Below are positions 38,270-49,700 of a stretch of 64,000 nucleotides of DNA, piece by piece. The number at the start of each line of letters is the position of its first letter. Position 1 is the stretch's first letter. The notes under the pieces are model-generated. The model saw nothing but the letters and a program-made list of their open reading frames with translations, had not been told where the DNA came from and made no database searches. The translations under genes and the position numbers were made by a program. Origin of the DNA: Parvularcula bermudensis HTCC2503 (GTDB lineage: Bacteria > Pseudomonadota > Alphaproteobacteria > Caulobacterales > Parvularculaceae); NCBI RefSeq assembly GCF_000152825.2, contig NC_014414.1, forward strand, positions 1,426,001 through 1,490,000. The letters run 5' to 3'.

Positions 38270-41200
38270 GCAATTTGGCGAATTCGGCGACAGGCAAACG
38301 CGACTTCGCGATTTTTGCATTGACGCCGAGCGGGCTCGACAATGTGGATCTCGCCATCGCCGCTTCCCGCGCCGGGGGCGTGGGGGTGCTGAATGCCGAG
38401 TATGGGGAAAATCCCGAAACGGCCGGGGGGCTGCTCGACCACCTTGCCAAGCACGCCCGGGGGGATTTCGGCATCTTGTTGCCGAAAGCGGAAGGGGCTT
38501 GGCTTGACCTCGTCAAGAGCGCCCAGACCCGCCCCCCCTTCGTCGTGGTGCCGGTTGATGGGCTGAGTGCCCGCGGGGTGGAAGAGCTGAAGGCGCTTGG
38601 CTGTACCGTTCTGGGACAGTTGACCGGCTGGAGTGAGGGCGCCGCGGCCTTGGCGGGCTTGGTCGACGGCTTTTGGTTGAAGGGGCATGAGGCCGGCGGG
38701 CTCATCGGAGAGGAGACCAGTTTCGTTCTCCTCAATGATATCAAGCGTCACACGGATCTGCCGCTTTTTGTCCGTGGTGGAATCAACCGCGAATCGGCGG
38801 CGGCCTGTGCCGTGGGGGGCGCGTCGGGGGTGGTGCTCGACGATCAATTGCTTCTGCTCGCTGAATCTCCGCTCAAGGAGCCGCTCGGCCTTGCGCTCAA
38901 GCGGTTCTCCGGGGTGGAAACCATTCTCGGCGAAGACCAGCACGGGGAACGCTATCTGCGCTTTTGGGGGCTGCCGGGCACGCGGACTGCCCGCGACCTG
39001 CGTGATGCGATCACCGCCGCCGGTGATGTGCATAAGGAGCATATCGCAAAGCTGGGATGGACTCTCGACGCCGAGGCGGAGAAGGTGCCGCCTCTCGGGC
39101 AGGACGGGGCGGTCGCCAGCTATTGGGCGGCGGAGTTCGGTAAGGTTTCAGCGGTTCTCAAGGCGATCCGTCAAAGCGTGAAGGAGCTGCCCCGGCGGGC
39201 CGCTCGGGCCGATATTCTGCAAGAGGGGTCCCCCCTTGCGGAGGCCCACGGCACCCGTTTCCCGATCGTCCAGGGACCCATGACGCATGTCAGCGACACC
39301 GCCGATTTCGCGGTGGCTGTCGCGGAGGGGGGCGGGCTCCCCATGGTGGCCGTCTCCCTGATGCGGGGCGAGAAGGTCAAAGATCTCCTGATGGAAACCG
39401 CTGAGAAGATCGGCGACAAGTCCTGGGGCGTGGGGATGCTCGGCTTTGTGCCGACCGAGACCCTCGCCGATCAACGGGCGGCGATCCTCGCGGCCAAGCC
39501 CACTTTTGCGGTGATTGCCGGTGGTCGCCCCGATCAGGCGCGCGAGATGGAGGAGCAGGGGATCCGCTCCTATCTCCATGTGCCCTCGCCAGTGCTCCTC
39601 GAGCAATTCATCCAGAATGGCGCCAAGAGCTTTATTTTCGAGGGCCGGGAATGCGGTGGCCATATCGGCCCCGTGGGGAGCTTCGTTCTCTGGTCGATGA
39701 TGAGCGATGCCCTGCTCGCCGCAAATCTCAGCCGCGAAGAGGCGGGCAAGATCCACATCCTGTTTGCCGGCGGGATCTTCGATGGGCGCAGCGCGGCCAT
39801 GGCGCAGGTCATGGCGACTCGGGTGGCTGAAGCCGGCTTTAAGGTCGGCATCCTGATGGGGACGCCCTATCTCTTTACCGAAGAGGCGGTCACCGCCGGG
39901 GCGATCAACAAGACCTTTCAGGACGTTGCTATTGCCGCCACGGCGACGGCAAGCTGCGCCACGGGACCGGGCCATGCGAGCCGCTGTGTGACCTCTCAGT
40001 TCGTGACGGATTTCCGGACCAAGCGCACGACCATGGCGCGAGAAGGCAAGTCCGGCTCGGAAATCAGTGAAGAACTCGAGGCGATGTCGCTGGGGCGGCT
40101 TCGCCTGGCCTCAAAAGGGGTGTCCCGCCCCGCGGATGGCTCGCGCCGTTACGAAGAGCGCAGCGAAGAGGAACAGCGCGAAGGCGGCATGTATATGATC
40201 GGCCAGACCGCCACGCTGTTGAGCGAGGTGACGACGGTCGAGGCGCTTCACCGGGGGGTGTGCGACGGGGCTCAAACGACCCTCAGCGCATTCGTCCGGA
40301 CCCTGCCGATCGAGGCCAAGGTCGTGGATCAGACCCCCGCCGATATCGCGATCATCGGGATGAGCGCGATCCTGCCTGGGGCCAAAACCGCCGAGCAATT
40401 CTGGGAAAATATCCTCGGAAAAGTGCACGCCATCAAGGAAGTGCCCGAGCATCGCTGGGATGTGGATCAGTTCTTCGACCCCGAAAAGGGCAAGCGGGAC
40501 AAGATCTATTCCCGCTGGGGCGGCTTCATCGACGATGTTCGCTTTGATCCGATGCGGTTCGGCATGCCGCCGAATTCGCTCGAATCGATCGACCCCATGC
40601 AGCTCCTCGGCCTTGTCGCCATGGATGAGGTCATGAAGGACGCTGATCTGTGTCCGAATGGTCTCGATGGGGAAAATACATCGGTGATCCTCGGGTTTTC
40701 CGGCGGTCTTGGTGAGCTTGGGATCAAATACGCAGCGCGGACGGAGATGTACCGGTCTCAAGGGTATGTGGATCCTGAGGATCTCGACTTTATGCCCGAA
40801 TGGACGTCCGACAGCTTTGCGGGGCTGTTGCCGAACGTTGCGCCGGGGCGGATCGCCAACCGGTTCAATCTCGGTGGCGTCAACTTCACGGTCGATGCGG
40901 CCTGTGCCTCCTCCTTGGCGGCGATCTATCAAGGCGTGCTCGAACTTGAGACGGGGCGCAGCGACCTCGTTATCGGCGGCGGTATCGACACCGTTCAGGG
41001 ACCCTTCGGCTTTACGTGTTTTGCCAAGGCCGGGGCGCTATCCCCCCGGGGCATGTCGAACACCTTCGACGAAAAGGCCGATGGGATCGCGATCTCCGAA
41101 GGTCTCGCCATGATCGCCATGAAGCGCCTGTCGGACGCCGAGCGGGACGGTGACAAGATCCTGGCCGTGATCAAGGGGATTGCGGGCTCTTCTGACGGGA

Positions 41201-44200
41201 AGGCGAAGGGGCTGATGGCGCCGCTGCCGCGGGGGCAAATGCGGGCGCTCCGCCGGGCCTACAATCAGGCGGGATATTCTCCCGCCACGGTGGGGCATTT
41301 CGAGGCACATGGGACCGGTACGGCCGCGGGGGATCGCGCTGAAATCGAAAGTCTCAGCACGGTTCTTCTGGAAGAGGGGGCCGAGCCCCGTAGTGCGGTG
41401 GTGGGGTCGGTGAAGACCAATATCGGTCACACCAAATCCTCAGCCGGGGTAGCTGGGCTGATCAAGTCGATTTGTGCCCTGAACGATAAGATATTACCGC
41501 CCCATCGCGGGGTCGACGTGCCGAACGAAGCCTTCACCAAAGAAGGCTTCCCGCTGCATGTCTCCCAGGAGGTGCGGCCGTGGTTCGCCAGTGCCGGCCC
41601 CCGGCGGGCGAGCGTCAGTGCCTTTGGCTTTGGCGGCACCAATTTCCACGCCACGCTCGAAGAATATACGGGCGACTATCGCGAGGCGCAGCCCCTCGCC
41701 CGGCGCTGGCCGGTGGAGCTCTATGTCTGGCGGGAAGAGAGCAAAGACGCCCTGATCGCGGCGATGATGGACACCCTGTCCGCCCTCGATGCGGGGGGGC
41801 AGCCGCACGGGCCCGATCTCGCCCTCAGCTTGGCGGCCAAGGCGGCGCCCGCGGGGCTTGGGGCGGCAATTGTGGCCTGCTCCGTCGATGTGCTTCGGGA
41901 AAAGCTCCGGGGGCTGATCGGTAACATCAATCAGCCGAACGACATCGATCGTCCGGCGGGGGCCTATTATTCTGGCAAGTCGAGCGCCGATGCGGGTCAA
42001 CTGGCGGTGCTGTTCTCGGGGCAGGGGTCGCAATACCCCGACATGTTCCGCAAATTCGCCGCTTACAATGCGGCGATGCGGGACCGGATCGAACTCGCCG
42101 ACAAGCAGACCCGGTCGAGCGAAACCTTCCGTGATGGAAAGCGCCTTGCGGAGCTGATCTACCCCGCCGATCGTTTCACCCCCGCTGAGGATAAGGCCGC
42201 GAAACAAGCCTTGATGCAGACCGAGGTGACGCAGCCGGCCCTCGGCGCCGTTGAGGCGGGCCTCTGGGCGGTGCTGTCGGCGATGGGGCTCACGCCGGCC
42301 ATGGCCGCCGGGCACTCCTATGGCGAGTTTGCCGCCCTTCATGCGGCGGGGTCGATCACGGCCGAAGAGCTCTTTGCCATCTCCGAGGCGCGGGGGCGTC
42401 TCATCTCCAAGGCGTCGTCCGGGGGGGATCTGGGGGCGATGGTCGCGGCATTGGGGCCGATCGAGGAGGTCCGCCGCGTCGTGGGCGACATGGACGATGT
42501 CTATTACGCGAATTTCAACGCGCCGCGGCAGACGATCCTGTCCGGTGGCAAGGACGCCATGAAGGCGGTCGCTGACAAGCTCGACGCGGCGGGGATCAAT
42601 GCGAAGATGCTGCCGGTCTCGGCGGCCTTCCACTCGCCCTACATGCAGCCCGCGAGCGAGCCCTTCAACAAGGTGCTGGGCGACATCGACTTCAAGGCGC
42701 CCCGCTTCCCGGTGTACGCAAATGGGACAGCGGCCCCCCATGACCCTGCCTCCTTGGGGGCGGCCATGGGTGCCCATCTGACGGGACCGGTGAAATTCAC
42801 CGAAACGGTGGAGCGGATGCACGCCGATGGCGCGCGCATCTTCCTCGAAATCGGCCCGAAAACCGTGCTGACGGACCTCGTGAAGGCCAATCTTCTCCAA
42901 AAAGACTTCACGGCCATCAGTGTCGACGGCCATGGGGGCGACCTTGCCGGGCTCTTCCACGGGATCGGCGAATTACACGCCGCTGGGGTTTCGCTCGATT
43001 TGGCACCCCTCTTGAAGGGTAGAGCCAAGCGAATTGACCTCAGAAAGCTCGCGGAGATCCGCCTCGAGCCGCCGATGTCACAGCATGAGTGGCTGATCAA
43101 TGGAACCTATGCACGGCGCCAAGACCAAGTGGTTCACGTCCAAGCCCCGCAGCGGGACACCCCCGCTCTTGGGGCGCCGGGCGCGGGCGCTGCGGTTCAT
43201 GGGGCCCCTAATGGGTCTCTCAATGGATCTGACAATGGATCTGAGGCGCTTCCCGGCGCGGCCCCCCATGGGGCCGGCGGCGCGGCTTCGGCGCCTCAAG
43301 CACCCAACGGCCCGGCCAATGGGACGGGCCCATCCCCTTCTGCGTCGCCATCCCTCCCCGAAGGATGGCGCCGTATCACCGGCAGCGCGGCGCACGGCCT
43401 CGCCGGCTCCCGGTTTTCTCTCACCAATGGCTCAGGAGACAATGCGATGACCTACGATCCACCGCACGGCTCGCCCCTGATGGGTGACGCTGCGCTGCGG
43501 GAATATTTCGGCGTAATGCGCCAATTTCTGCAAACCCAGGAAAGTGTGATGCTTTCCCTCGCCGGGAACGGCGCCGGTTCTGCCATGGCGTACGAAGCCC
43601 ATCAGCAAACGGCGATGCCCGCTCCGGCGCCGGCCCCGCTGGCGTTGCCGCAACCTGCCGCGCCCGCGCCCCAAGCCGCGGCACCGGCCCCCGCGCCTGT
43701 TGCAGAACCGGCCCCGGCGGTGAACGGTCACGCGCTGAACGGCCATGCGAATGGCGCCCATATGAACGGCGCGCATGCCGAGCCGGCCCCGGCCCCGGCG
43801 CCCGCACCGGCTCCTGCTCCGGCCCCCGTGGCCGAGGCGGCCCCGGCCCCTGCGGCCGCGCCCGCGCCTGCGGCGGCTGGCAGCATCGATGTCAAAGCGA
43901 CCCTGCTCGACATCGTCAGTGACCGGACCGGCTATCCTGAGGACATGCTGTCCATGGATGCCGATATCGAAGCCGATCTTGGGATCGACTCGATCAAGCG
44001 GACCGAAATCCTCGGTGCTATGCGCGGGGCCTTGCCCGACAGTGCCACCGATGCGCTCGAAGAGCGCATGCAGGATCTCTCTAAGGCGAAGTCGCTTTCT
44101 GAGATCGAAGGCATCATTGCCGGCGTGGTTGGAAGCGCCGGGGGGGCGGATCAGCGCCCTTTTGAGTTAAGCGGGGAGGCAACGCCGATTGTGCCGATTG

Positions 44201-46761
44201 AGGCACCGTCATCAGCATACGCCGCGCTTCCCCGCTTTATCACCAAGGCGTATGCAGAACCGGTGGCCGATGTGCCACTCGAAACCCCCGACGACGGGGT
44301 CGTGGTCATCCTCGCAGGAGACGCCGCGGCCCTCGCCGACGAGGTTCAGAGCCAGATTGAGACCGCCGGCGGGCAGGCCGTTATTGCCCGTCGGAAGGTC
44401 TGGTCTGACGAGGCGGCTTTTGCCACCTGGCTCAATGACATACGGGCGAAGTACCGGATCCGACGGGCCGTCAACCTGGCGGCAGTCGATTTGCCGCCCT
44501 TTACCCTCGACATGTCGCTCGACGCCTGGCGGTCCCAGATCGACGCGGCGGTGAAGTCGCTCTTCCCGGTTCTCCGGCTCTTGGCCCCCGACCTCATGGA
44601 GGGCGGTACCTTTATCAGCGCCTCAGCCTGCGGCGGCCAGTTCTCCCGCAGCGCGCCCTTTGAGGCGTTCGATGGCGGGCTGCCCAATCCCGCCGCCGGC
44701 GGCGCGATCGGCCTTTTGAAATGCCTGTCCCTCGAATGGCGTGAGGCGCGGGTCAAAGCGATCGACCTCGATCCCAAGGAAAGCCTTGAGGCCCAGGCAA
44801 GCCACCTTCTCACCGAGCTTCTCTTGCCGGGCGGACGGCGCGAGGTCGGCTATCCCGGCGGCGTGCGCACAGTCTTTAAGACGGCACCGGGCTCGGTCAC
44901 CCGCCATGCCGAAAATGCGCGGCATCCGGACGAAAATTGGGTCGTGCTCGCGATTGGCGGGCTCAAGGGGATCACAGCGGAGACCTTGCGCCATCTCGCG
45001 TCCCGTAAGGCGACCCTGGTCCTCGCCAGCCGCAGCGGTATTCCCACGGCTGAGGAAGAGGACACCAAGGGGATTGAGGACGAAGGGCAGCTCCGGGCGC
45101 ACTTTATCCAGAAGGCCAAGGCGGCGGGAGAGAAAATCCTCCCTGCTCAGATCAACAAGAAAGTTTCGCAACTCATCTCGACCCGCGAAGTCTATGCGAA
45201 TTTGCGCGACTTCGAAGCCTTCGGCGCCAAGATCGACGTGCGGTCGGTGGATATGCGTGACGCCGACGCGGTTGGCGCCATGGTCGATGACCTTTACGGC
45301 AAATATGGGCGGATCGATGCGGTGTATTTCGGCGCCGGTATTATCGAGGACAGCCTCCTCATCAGCAAAGAAGACCTCTCAAGCGTTCACCGCGTGATCG
45401 ATACAAAGGTCGACAGTGCGTTCATCCTGGCGAAGAAATTGCGCGTTGACTCCCTCAAATTCTTCGGCCTCTTCACCTCCGTTGCCGGACGGTTCGGCAA
45501 CCCCGGACAGACCGATTACGGGGCGGCGAACGAAGTTCTGAACCAGCTGGGCTGGGCGCTTCGGGCCCATTGGGGGCCGGGGGTCAAGGTCTCTGCGGTG
45601 AATTGGGGCCCGTGGCTGAAGGTCACCAATGGCAAAGGCATGGTGACCCCCGAGACCAAAAAGCAGTTCGAGGCGCGCGGTGTGTCGCTTGTCACCCCCG
45701 CCGGCGGGCTGGTCTACATGGTCAACGAAGTGCTTTATGCGTCCCCGGATGAGGTCGAAGCCATCGCCGGTGACGAAAGCTGGGGGTATCAGGAGGAAGC
45801 CTTCGGGGCCCTGCCGCGGCCATCCGCCCGCAAGATCGGCGGGATGGACTTCCCGCTGCTGCATGGCGCGGAACGAACAAATCTCTCTACAGAGCAATAT
45901 GGTCTGACCAAGTCGGTCGACCTGATCTCGGATCCCTATCTCGATCACCACCGGATCGATCATACGCCGGTCATGCCGTTCATGGGGGCCCTTGAATATA
46001 TCGCTGAGGCGGCAGCCTTCGCCGCGCCGGACAAGACGGTCTACAGCGTGTCGGATATGCGCCTCTTCAAAGGGGTGACCTTGGAGGGCGATCATGTGCC
46101 CCTCGATATCAAGGTCAAACCGACGGGCGAGGGGGCCGAGGTCGAGCTATGGGCGGGCGGCGCACGCCCCGTGCCGGGCTATCGCGCGGCGGTGTCCTAT
46201 ACCCCGCCAACCATTCAGGCCCCGACCTATGTGCCGCCGCCGCAGCCGCGCACAGGGGTGTCGATGGACGAAGCCTATCGCGATTGGCTGTTCCACGGCG
46301 CCTGTCTGCAAACCATCACCAATGTCCGCCATCTCGACGAGCGCCGTCTGGTGGTCGATGCGATGGCGACGGGACCGGGGGATCTCTACCCCCCCGCCAA
46401 GGGCGCAAACTGGATTTTCGATCCGGCTCTCCTCGATGGGGCCTTGCAAATGGTGCTCGTCTGGTCGCGGGTCATGCGCAACGAGACGGGGCTGCCCGCA
46501 AGAATGTCGAGCGTGACGCGCTTTACCACGGCGCCGGTCACCGGCCCTGTGCTGATCGACATGCACTTTATCTCTGCGCATGATGATTCGCGGATTAAAT
46601 GCAATTTTGCGATTTTCGGTCAGAATGGTCAGCCTCTGGTATTTGTCGACCTCTTTGAGGCGACCAGTACCGATGCCCTCAATCGGGTCGGCGGTGTGGT
46701 CGCCGATCGTCTTCCCTTCGGTCAGGGACGGTCCGAAGCCGATGCCCTGAAGCTTCTGTGA
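38266..46761 (+). CDS. Giant type I PKS/secondary-lipid synthase: NPD-NPD/ER-KS-AT-ACP-KR-DH
   Basis: 2831 aa. Residues 10-230 resemble half of a nitronate-monooxygenase/enoyl-reductase barrel (KGHEAGG at 139-145). Residues 325-620 form a second, canonical one (VQGPM, GRECGGHIGP with His466), as in PfaD-type FMN enoyl reductases. KS is about 690-1150 with Cys880 (DAACASS), EAHGTGT, NIGHTK. AT is about 1245-1560 with GHSYGE Ser1351, Arg1376 (EARGRLI) and His1456, fitting malonyl-CoA. A Pro/Ala-rich linker leads to one ACP with Ser1909 (LGIDSIKR, the PUFA-synthase motif). KR has VLAIGGLKGIT at 2226, Ser2405 and Tyr2418. DH hot-dog has His2561 (YLDHH) and MPFMGALEYIAEAA. No thioesterase. It makes reduced chains, product unknown. 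Confidence 0.9.
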   Translation: MSNLANSATGKRDFAIFALTPSGLDNVDLAIAASRAGGVGVLNAEYGENPETAGGLLDHLAKHARGDFGILLPKAEGAWLDLVKSAQTRPPFVVVPVDGLSARGVEELKALGCTVLGQLTGWSEGAAALAGLVDGFWLKGHEAGGLIGEETSFVLLNDIKRHTDLPLFVRGGINRESAAACAVGGASGVVLDDQLLLLAESPLKEPLGLALKRFSGVETILGEDQHGERYLRFWGLPGTRTARDLRDAITAAGDVHKEHIAKLGWTLDAEAEKVPPLGQDGAVASYWAAEFGKVSAVLKAIRQSVKELPRRAARADILQEGSPLAEAHGTRFPIVQGPMTHVSDTADFAVAVAEGGGLPMVAVSLMRGEKVKDLLMETAEKIGDKSWGVGMLGFVPTETLADQRAAILAAKPTFAVIAGGRPDQAREMEEQGIRSYLHVPSPVLLEQFIQNGAKSFIFEGRECGGHIGPVGSFVLWSMMSDALLAANLSREEAGKIHILFAGGIFDGRSAAMAQVMATRVAEAGFKVGILMGTPYLFTEEAVTAGAINKTFQDVAIAATATASCATGPGHASRCVTSQFVTDFRTKRTTMAREGKSGSEISEELEAMSLGRLRLASKGVSRPADGSRRYEERSEEEQREGGMYMIGQTATLLSEVTTVEALHRGVCDGAQTTLSAFVRTLPIEAKVVDQTPADIAIIGMSAILPGAKTAEQFWENILGKVHAIKEVPEHRWDVDQFFDPEKGKRDKIYSRWGGFIDDVRFDPMRFGMPPNSLESIDPMQLLGLVAMDEVMKDADLCPNGLDGENTSVILGFSGGLGELGIKYAARTEMYRSQGYVDPEDLDFMPEWTSDSFAGLLPNVAPGRIANRFNLGGVNFTVDAACASSLAAIYQGVLELETGRSDLVIGGGIDTVQGPFGFTCFAKAGALSPRGMSNTFDEKADGIAISEGLAMIAMKRLSDAERDGDKILAVIKGIAGSSDGKAKGLMAPLPRGQMRALRRAYNQAGYSPATVGHFEAHGTGTAAGDRAEIESLSTVLLEEGAEPRSAVVGSVKTNIGHTKSSAGVAGLIKSICALNDKILPPHRGVDVPNEAFTKEGFPLHVSQEVRPWFASAGPRRASVSAFGFGGTNFHATLEEYTGDYREAQPLARRWPVELYVWREESKDALIAAMMDTLSALDAGGQPHGPDLALSLAAKAAPAGLGAAIVACSVDVLREKLRGLIGNINQPNDIDRPAGAYYSGKSSADAGQLAVLFSGQGSQYPDMFRKFAAYNAAMRDRIELADKQTRSSETFRDGKRLAELIYPADRFTPAEDKAAKQALMQTEVTQPALGAVEAGLWAVLSAMGLTPAMAAGHSYGEFAALHAAGSITAEELFAISEARGRLISKASSGGDLGAMVAALGPIEEVRRVVGDMDDVYYANFNAPRQTILSGGKDAMKAVADKLDAAGINAKMLPVSAAFHSPYMQPASEPFNKVLGDIDFKAPRFPVYANGTAAPHDPASLGAAMGAHLTGPVKFTETVERMHADGARIFLEIGPKTVLTDLVKANLLQKDFTAISVDGHGGDLAGLFHGIGELHAAGVSLDLAPLLKGRAKRIDLRKLAEIRLEPPMSQHEWLINGTYARRQDQVVHVQAPQRDTPALGAPGAGAAVHGAPNGSLNGSDNGSEALPGAAPHGAGGAASAPQAPNGPANGTGPSPSASPSLPEGWRRITGSAAHGLAGSRFSLTNGSGDNAMTYDPPHGSPLMGDAALREYFGVMRQFLQTQESVMLSLAGNGAGSAMAYEAHQQTAMPAPAPAPLALPQPAAPAPQAAAPAPAPVAEPAPAVNGHALNGHANGAHMNGAHAEPAPAPAPAPAPAPAPVAEAAPAPAAAPAPAAAGSIDVKATLLDIVSDRTGYPEDMLSMDADIEADLGIDSIKRTEILGAMRGALPDSATDALEERMQDLSKAKSLSEIEGIIAGVVGSAGGADQRPFELSGEATPIVPIEAPSSAYAALPRFITKAYAEPVADVPLETPDDGVVVILAGDAAALADEVQSQIETAGGQAVIARRKVWSDEAAFATWLNDIRAKYRIRRAVNLAAVDLPPFTLDMSLDAWRSQIDAAVKSLFPVLRLLAPDLMEGGTFISASACGGQFSRSAPFEAFDGGLPNPAAGGAIGLLKCLSLEWREARVKAIDLDPKESLEAQASHLLTELLLPGGRREVGYPGGVRTVFKTAPGSVTRHAENARHPDENWVVLAIGGLKGITAETLRHLASRKATLVLASRSGIPTAEEEDTKGIEDEGQLRAHFIQKAKAAGEKILPAQINKKVSQLISTREVYANLRDFEAFGAKIDVRSVDMRDADAVGAMVDDLYGKYGRIDAVYFGAGIIEDSLLISKEDLSSVHRVIDTKVDSAFILAKKLRVDSLKFFGLFTSVAGRFGNPGQTDYGAANEVLNQLGWALRAHWGPGVKVSAVNWGPWLKVTNGKGMVTPETKKQFEARGVSLVTPAGGLVYMVNEVLYASPDEVEAIAGDESWGYQEEAFGALPRPSARKIGGMDFPLLHGAERTNLSTEQYGLTKSVDLISDPYLDHHRIDHTPVMPFMGALEYIAEAAAFAAPDKTVYSVSDMRLFKGVTLEGDHVPLDIKVKPTGEGAEVELWAGGARPVPGYRAAVSYTPPTIQAPTYVPPPQPRTGVSMDEAYRDWLFHGACLQTITNVRHLDERRLVVDAMATGPGDLYPPAKGANWIFDPALLDGALQMVLVWSRVMRNETGLPARMSSVTRFTTAPVTGPVLIDMHFISAHDDSRIKCNFAIFGQNGQPLVFVDLFEATSTDALNRVGGVVADRLPFGQGRSEADALKLL
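43618..43881 (+). repeat. Pro-Ala repeat coding segment between AT and ACP
   Basis: Codes for runs of PAPAPAP broken by a Gly-Asn-His stretch (NGHALNGHANGAHMNGAH). It is the flexible linker that lets the ACP reach the KS, AT, KR and DH. A second low-complexity block rich in NGS and GA lies just upstream (about 43180-43350). GC-rich period-6 DNA here is prone to length change. Confidence 0.8.
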
Positions 46762-46769
46762 GAGATGGT

Positions 46770-49700
46770 ATGACGAAGCCCCTGGATATCGCCATTGTCG
46801 GCATGGACGGCATGTTCGCCAAAGCGCCGGACAAGGAGATCTTCTGGTCGAACATCCTCAATAAGGTGAATGCGATCACCGAGGCCAGCGACGAGTGGCT
46901 GGGTGAGGAACGCCTGCTCGACCCCGATGCGCCCCTCGAAAAATTGCGGATCTATACGCGTCGCGGGGGCTTCCTGCATGATATTTCGCGGTTCGATCCT
47001 CGGCCCTATGGCACCATGCCGATCTCGGTTCTGGGCGGCGAGGCCGATCAGTTCCTGGCCTTGCATGGAACGGCCCTGGCCCTGCGGGATGGCGGCTATG
47101 GCGAGGATCGGGATTTCGATCGCAGCCGCGTTGGGGTGATCTTCGGCCATGCCATTCACGCCAATCGGGGCAATGTGAATGGCTTCCAACACGCGATCAT
47201 GGTCGATCAGGTGCTGCATACGCTGGACCATCTGTTGCCGGATATGTCGGATGCAACCCGCGACGAGGCGGAGAAGATTCTCCGTAAGCGGCTACCGAAA
47301 TTCAGCGTCGATACGCTCCCCGCTCTGGTGCCGAATATGATGACCGGGCGGATCTGTAACCGCCTCGATCTTCAGGGGCCGAATTATATCCTTGATGGCG
47401 CCTGTGCCTCGACATCGCTTGCGCTTTTGGCGGCGGCGGATGAGCTGCGATCGGGTCGCGCCGATATGATGTTGGCGGGCGGGGTGAACACCACGACCTC
47501 CAGTCTTGTTTACGGGGTCTTCTGTCAGCTGGGGGCCCTGTCCCGGAACGAGCAGGTGCGGCCGTTCTCCGCCCATGCGGATGGGACCTTGCTCGGCGAA
47601 GGGCAGGGGGTCTTCCTTCTGAAGCGTCTCGAAGATGCCCTGCAGAACGAAGATCAAATCCATGCCGTGATCAAAGGGGTAGGGATTTCATCGGACGGAC
47701 GATCCTCTGGCCTCATGGCGCCCTTCCAGCGGGGCGAAGAGCAAGCCATCGCCCGCGCCTATGAGAATACCGGGATCGACCCGAACAGTATCGATCTGCT
47801 CGAAGCCCACGGGACCGGGATCCCGCTTGGGGATCGGACAGAAGTCAACGCCATGCGCGCCGTGTTCGGTGAGCGCACCGGCGGCGTCCCCCATATCGCC
47901 CTAGGCTCCGTGAAATCGATGGTGGGGCACACCATTCCCGCCGCCGGAGCGGCGTCCCTCATCAAAGTCACGATGGCGTTGAAAGAGGGGATCCTGCCCC
48001 CGACCTTGGTGGAGGAGCGCAATCCTGATCTCGGTTTGGAAACAACCCCCTTCTACTTGAACCGCGAGCCGCGCCCATGGCTGCGGCGGAAGGATCAACC
48101 GCGCCGTGCGGGGATCAACTCCTTCGGGTTTGGCGGCATCAATTCCCACATCTCCGTCGAAGAGTCGCCCTATGCATCGATGAGCGACTTGCCGGTCTTT
48201 GGGACGCGGCGAGTTTGGGGCCCGGAACTTTTTACCTGGGCGGCAAATTCCAAAGAGGACCTGCTGGGCACTCTCCGCACGGCTCAAAATGCCCTGGCGG
48301 AGGGGGAAAGTTCGCAGCAGGCGTTCACGACATTCGCGGATCAAACGGTGGATAAGGCCGCAAGCGATGGCGGCAACCATCGTCTGGCCTTTGTCGCGAA
48401 GGATTTCGACAGCCTAAAGAAAAAGCTCGAAACGGCCGAAAAACGTCTCGCCGACAAGGATGAAGCGGACTTTGGCATCGTCAAATCGGGCATCTTCTAC
48501 GCCAGTGACGCCAAGCAGGGGAAGGTCGCCTTTATGTATCCCGGTGAGCATTCCCAATATGCCGGGATGCTGTCCGACATCCTCTTTACCTCGCCGACGA
48601 CCCATCGCTGGATGGAGCGGCTTGAGGACCTGTTTGGCGACAGCCGCGCCATCGCCCATCGGCAGCTCCTGTTCGGGCCGCGGGATGAGTACACGGAAGA
48701 AGAACGCAAGCTCGCCGATGAGACCCTCGCCCGGGTCGAAGAAGGCTCAGAGGCCGTGTTCTTCACGGACATGGCCTATTTCCGCCTCCTGTCGAGCCTT
48801 GGGGTAAAGCCCGATGCGATGATCGGCCATTCCACCGGCGAGAATGCCGCCCTGATTTCGTCCAATGTGATCGGTCTCAACGAAGAGGGGGTCAGCAATT
48901 TCATCCGGTCGATGAACACGATCTTCCAATCGATCGAGGAGCGGGGAGAGATCCCCTCGGGCACATTGTTGAATGTCGGGGCGGTTGCCCCCGAAGCCAT
49001 TCAGGACGTACTCGGCCGCTTTCCGGATGTTCGCTTCACCATGGATAATTGTCCGAACCAGGCGATTATTTTCGGACCGAAGGATGTGATGGAAACCGTC
49101 GGCAAGGAGCTGGCGGGTAAGGGGGGCGTGGTAACGCCGTTGCCCCTCTCCTGGGCCTATCATACTGAGTTCATTAAGCCATTGGCGGATGAATTCCACG
49201 CCCTGTTCCAGGGCGCGCCGATCGGTGAGCCGATCGCCACACTCTATTCTTGCTCAACCGCTGAGCCTTATCCCGATGCGCCTGCCGATATTTTCGACAC
49301 GGCCGCTCAGCAATATATGACGCGTGTACGGTTTACCGACGTGATACAGCGTATGTATAATGACGGTGTGCGGAGCTTCATCGAGGTTGGGGCTGGGTCG
49401 AGCCTGCAGGGCTTTGTGAAGGATATTCTCAAAGCGGATGACGTTCTGGTGGCGAGCTGTGACAATCGTAAGCGCAGCCCGTTGGAAAGTCTTCTCACTC
49501 TTCTGGGGCAGCTCTTCACCGTACAGCTCCTGCCCGATGCGGCGGTCCTCAAACCGACTGTGCGGACGGATTACGAGAATGTCTCGGACGATCCGCGCTT
49601 GCCGAGTGAACTGCCCCTGATCCATCTCGACGAAGACTCGGCGGAGAAACTGCGTCAGACCTTGAAGGTGACGTCGAGCGGTGCGCCCGCCGCCTCCGCC

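Noticed and set aside
41494-42960. 488-aa minus-strand ORF within PKS1
   Set aside because: Long only because of high GC; PKS1 motifs on the plus strand are continuous.
47150-47700. PKS2 KS as a chain-length factor
   Set aside because: The Cys (DGACASTS) and both His motifs are present, so it should be catalytic.
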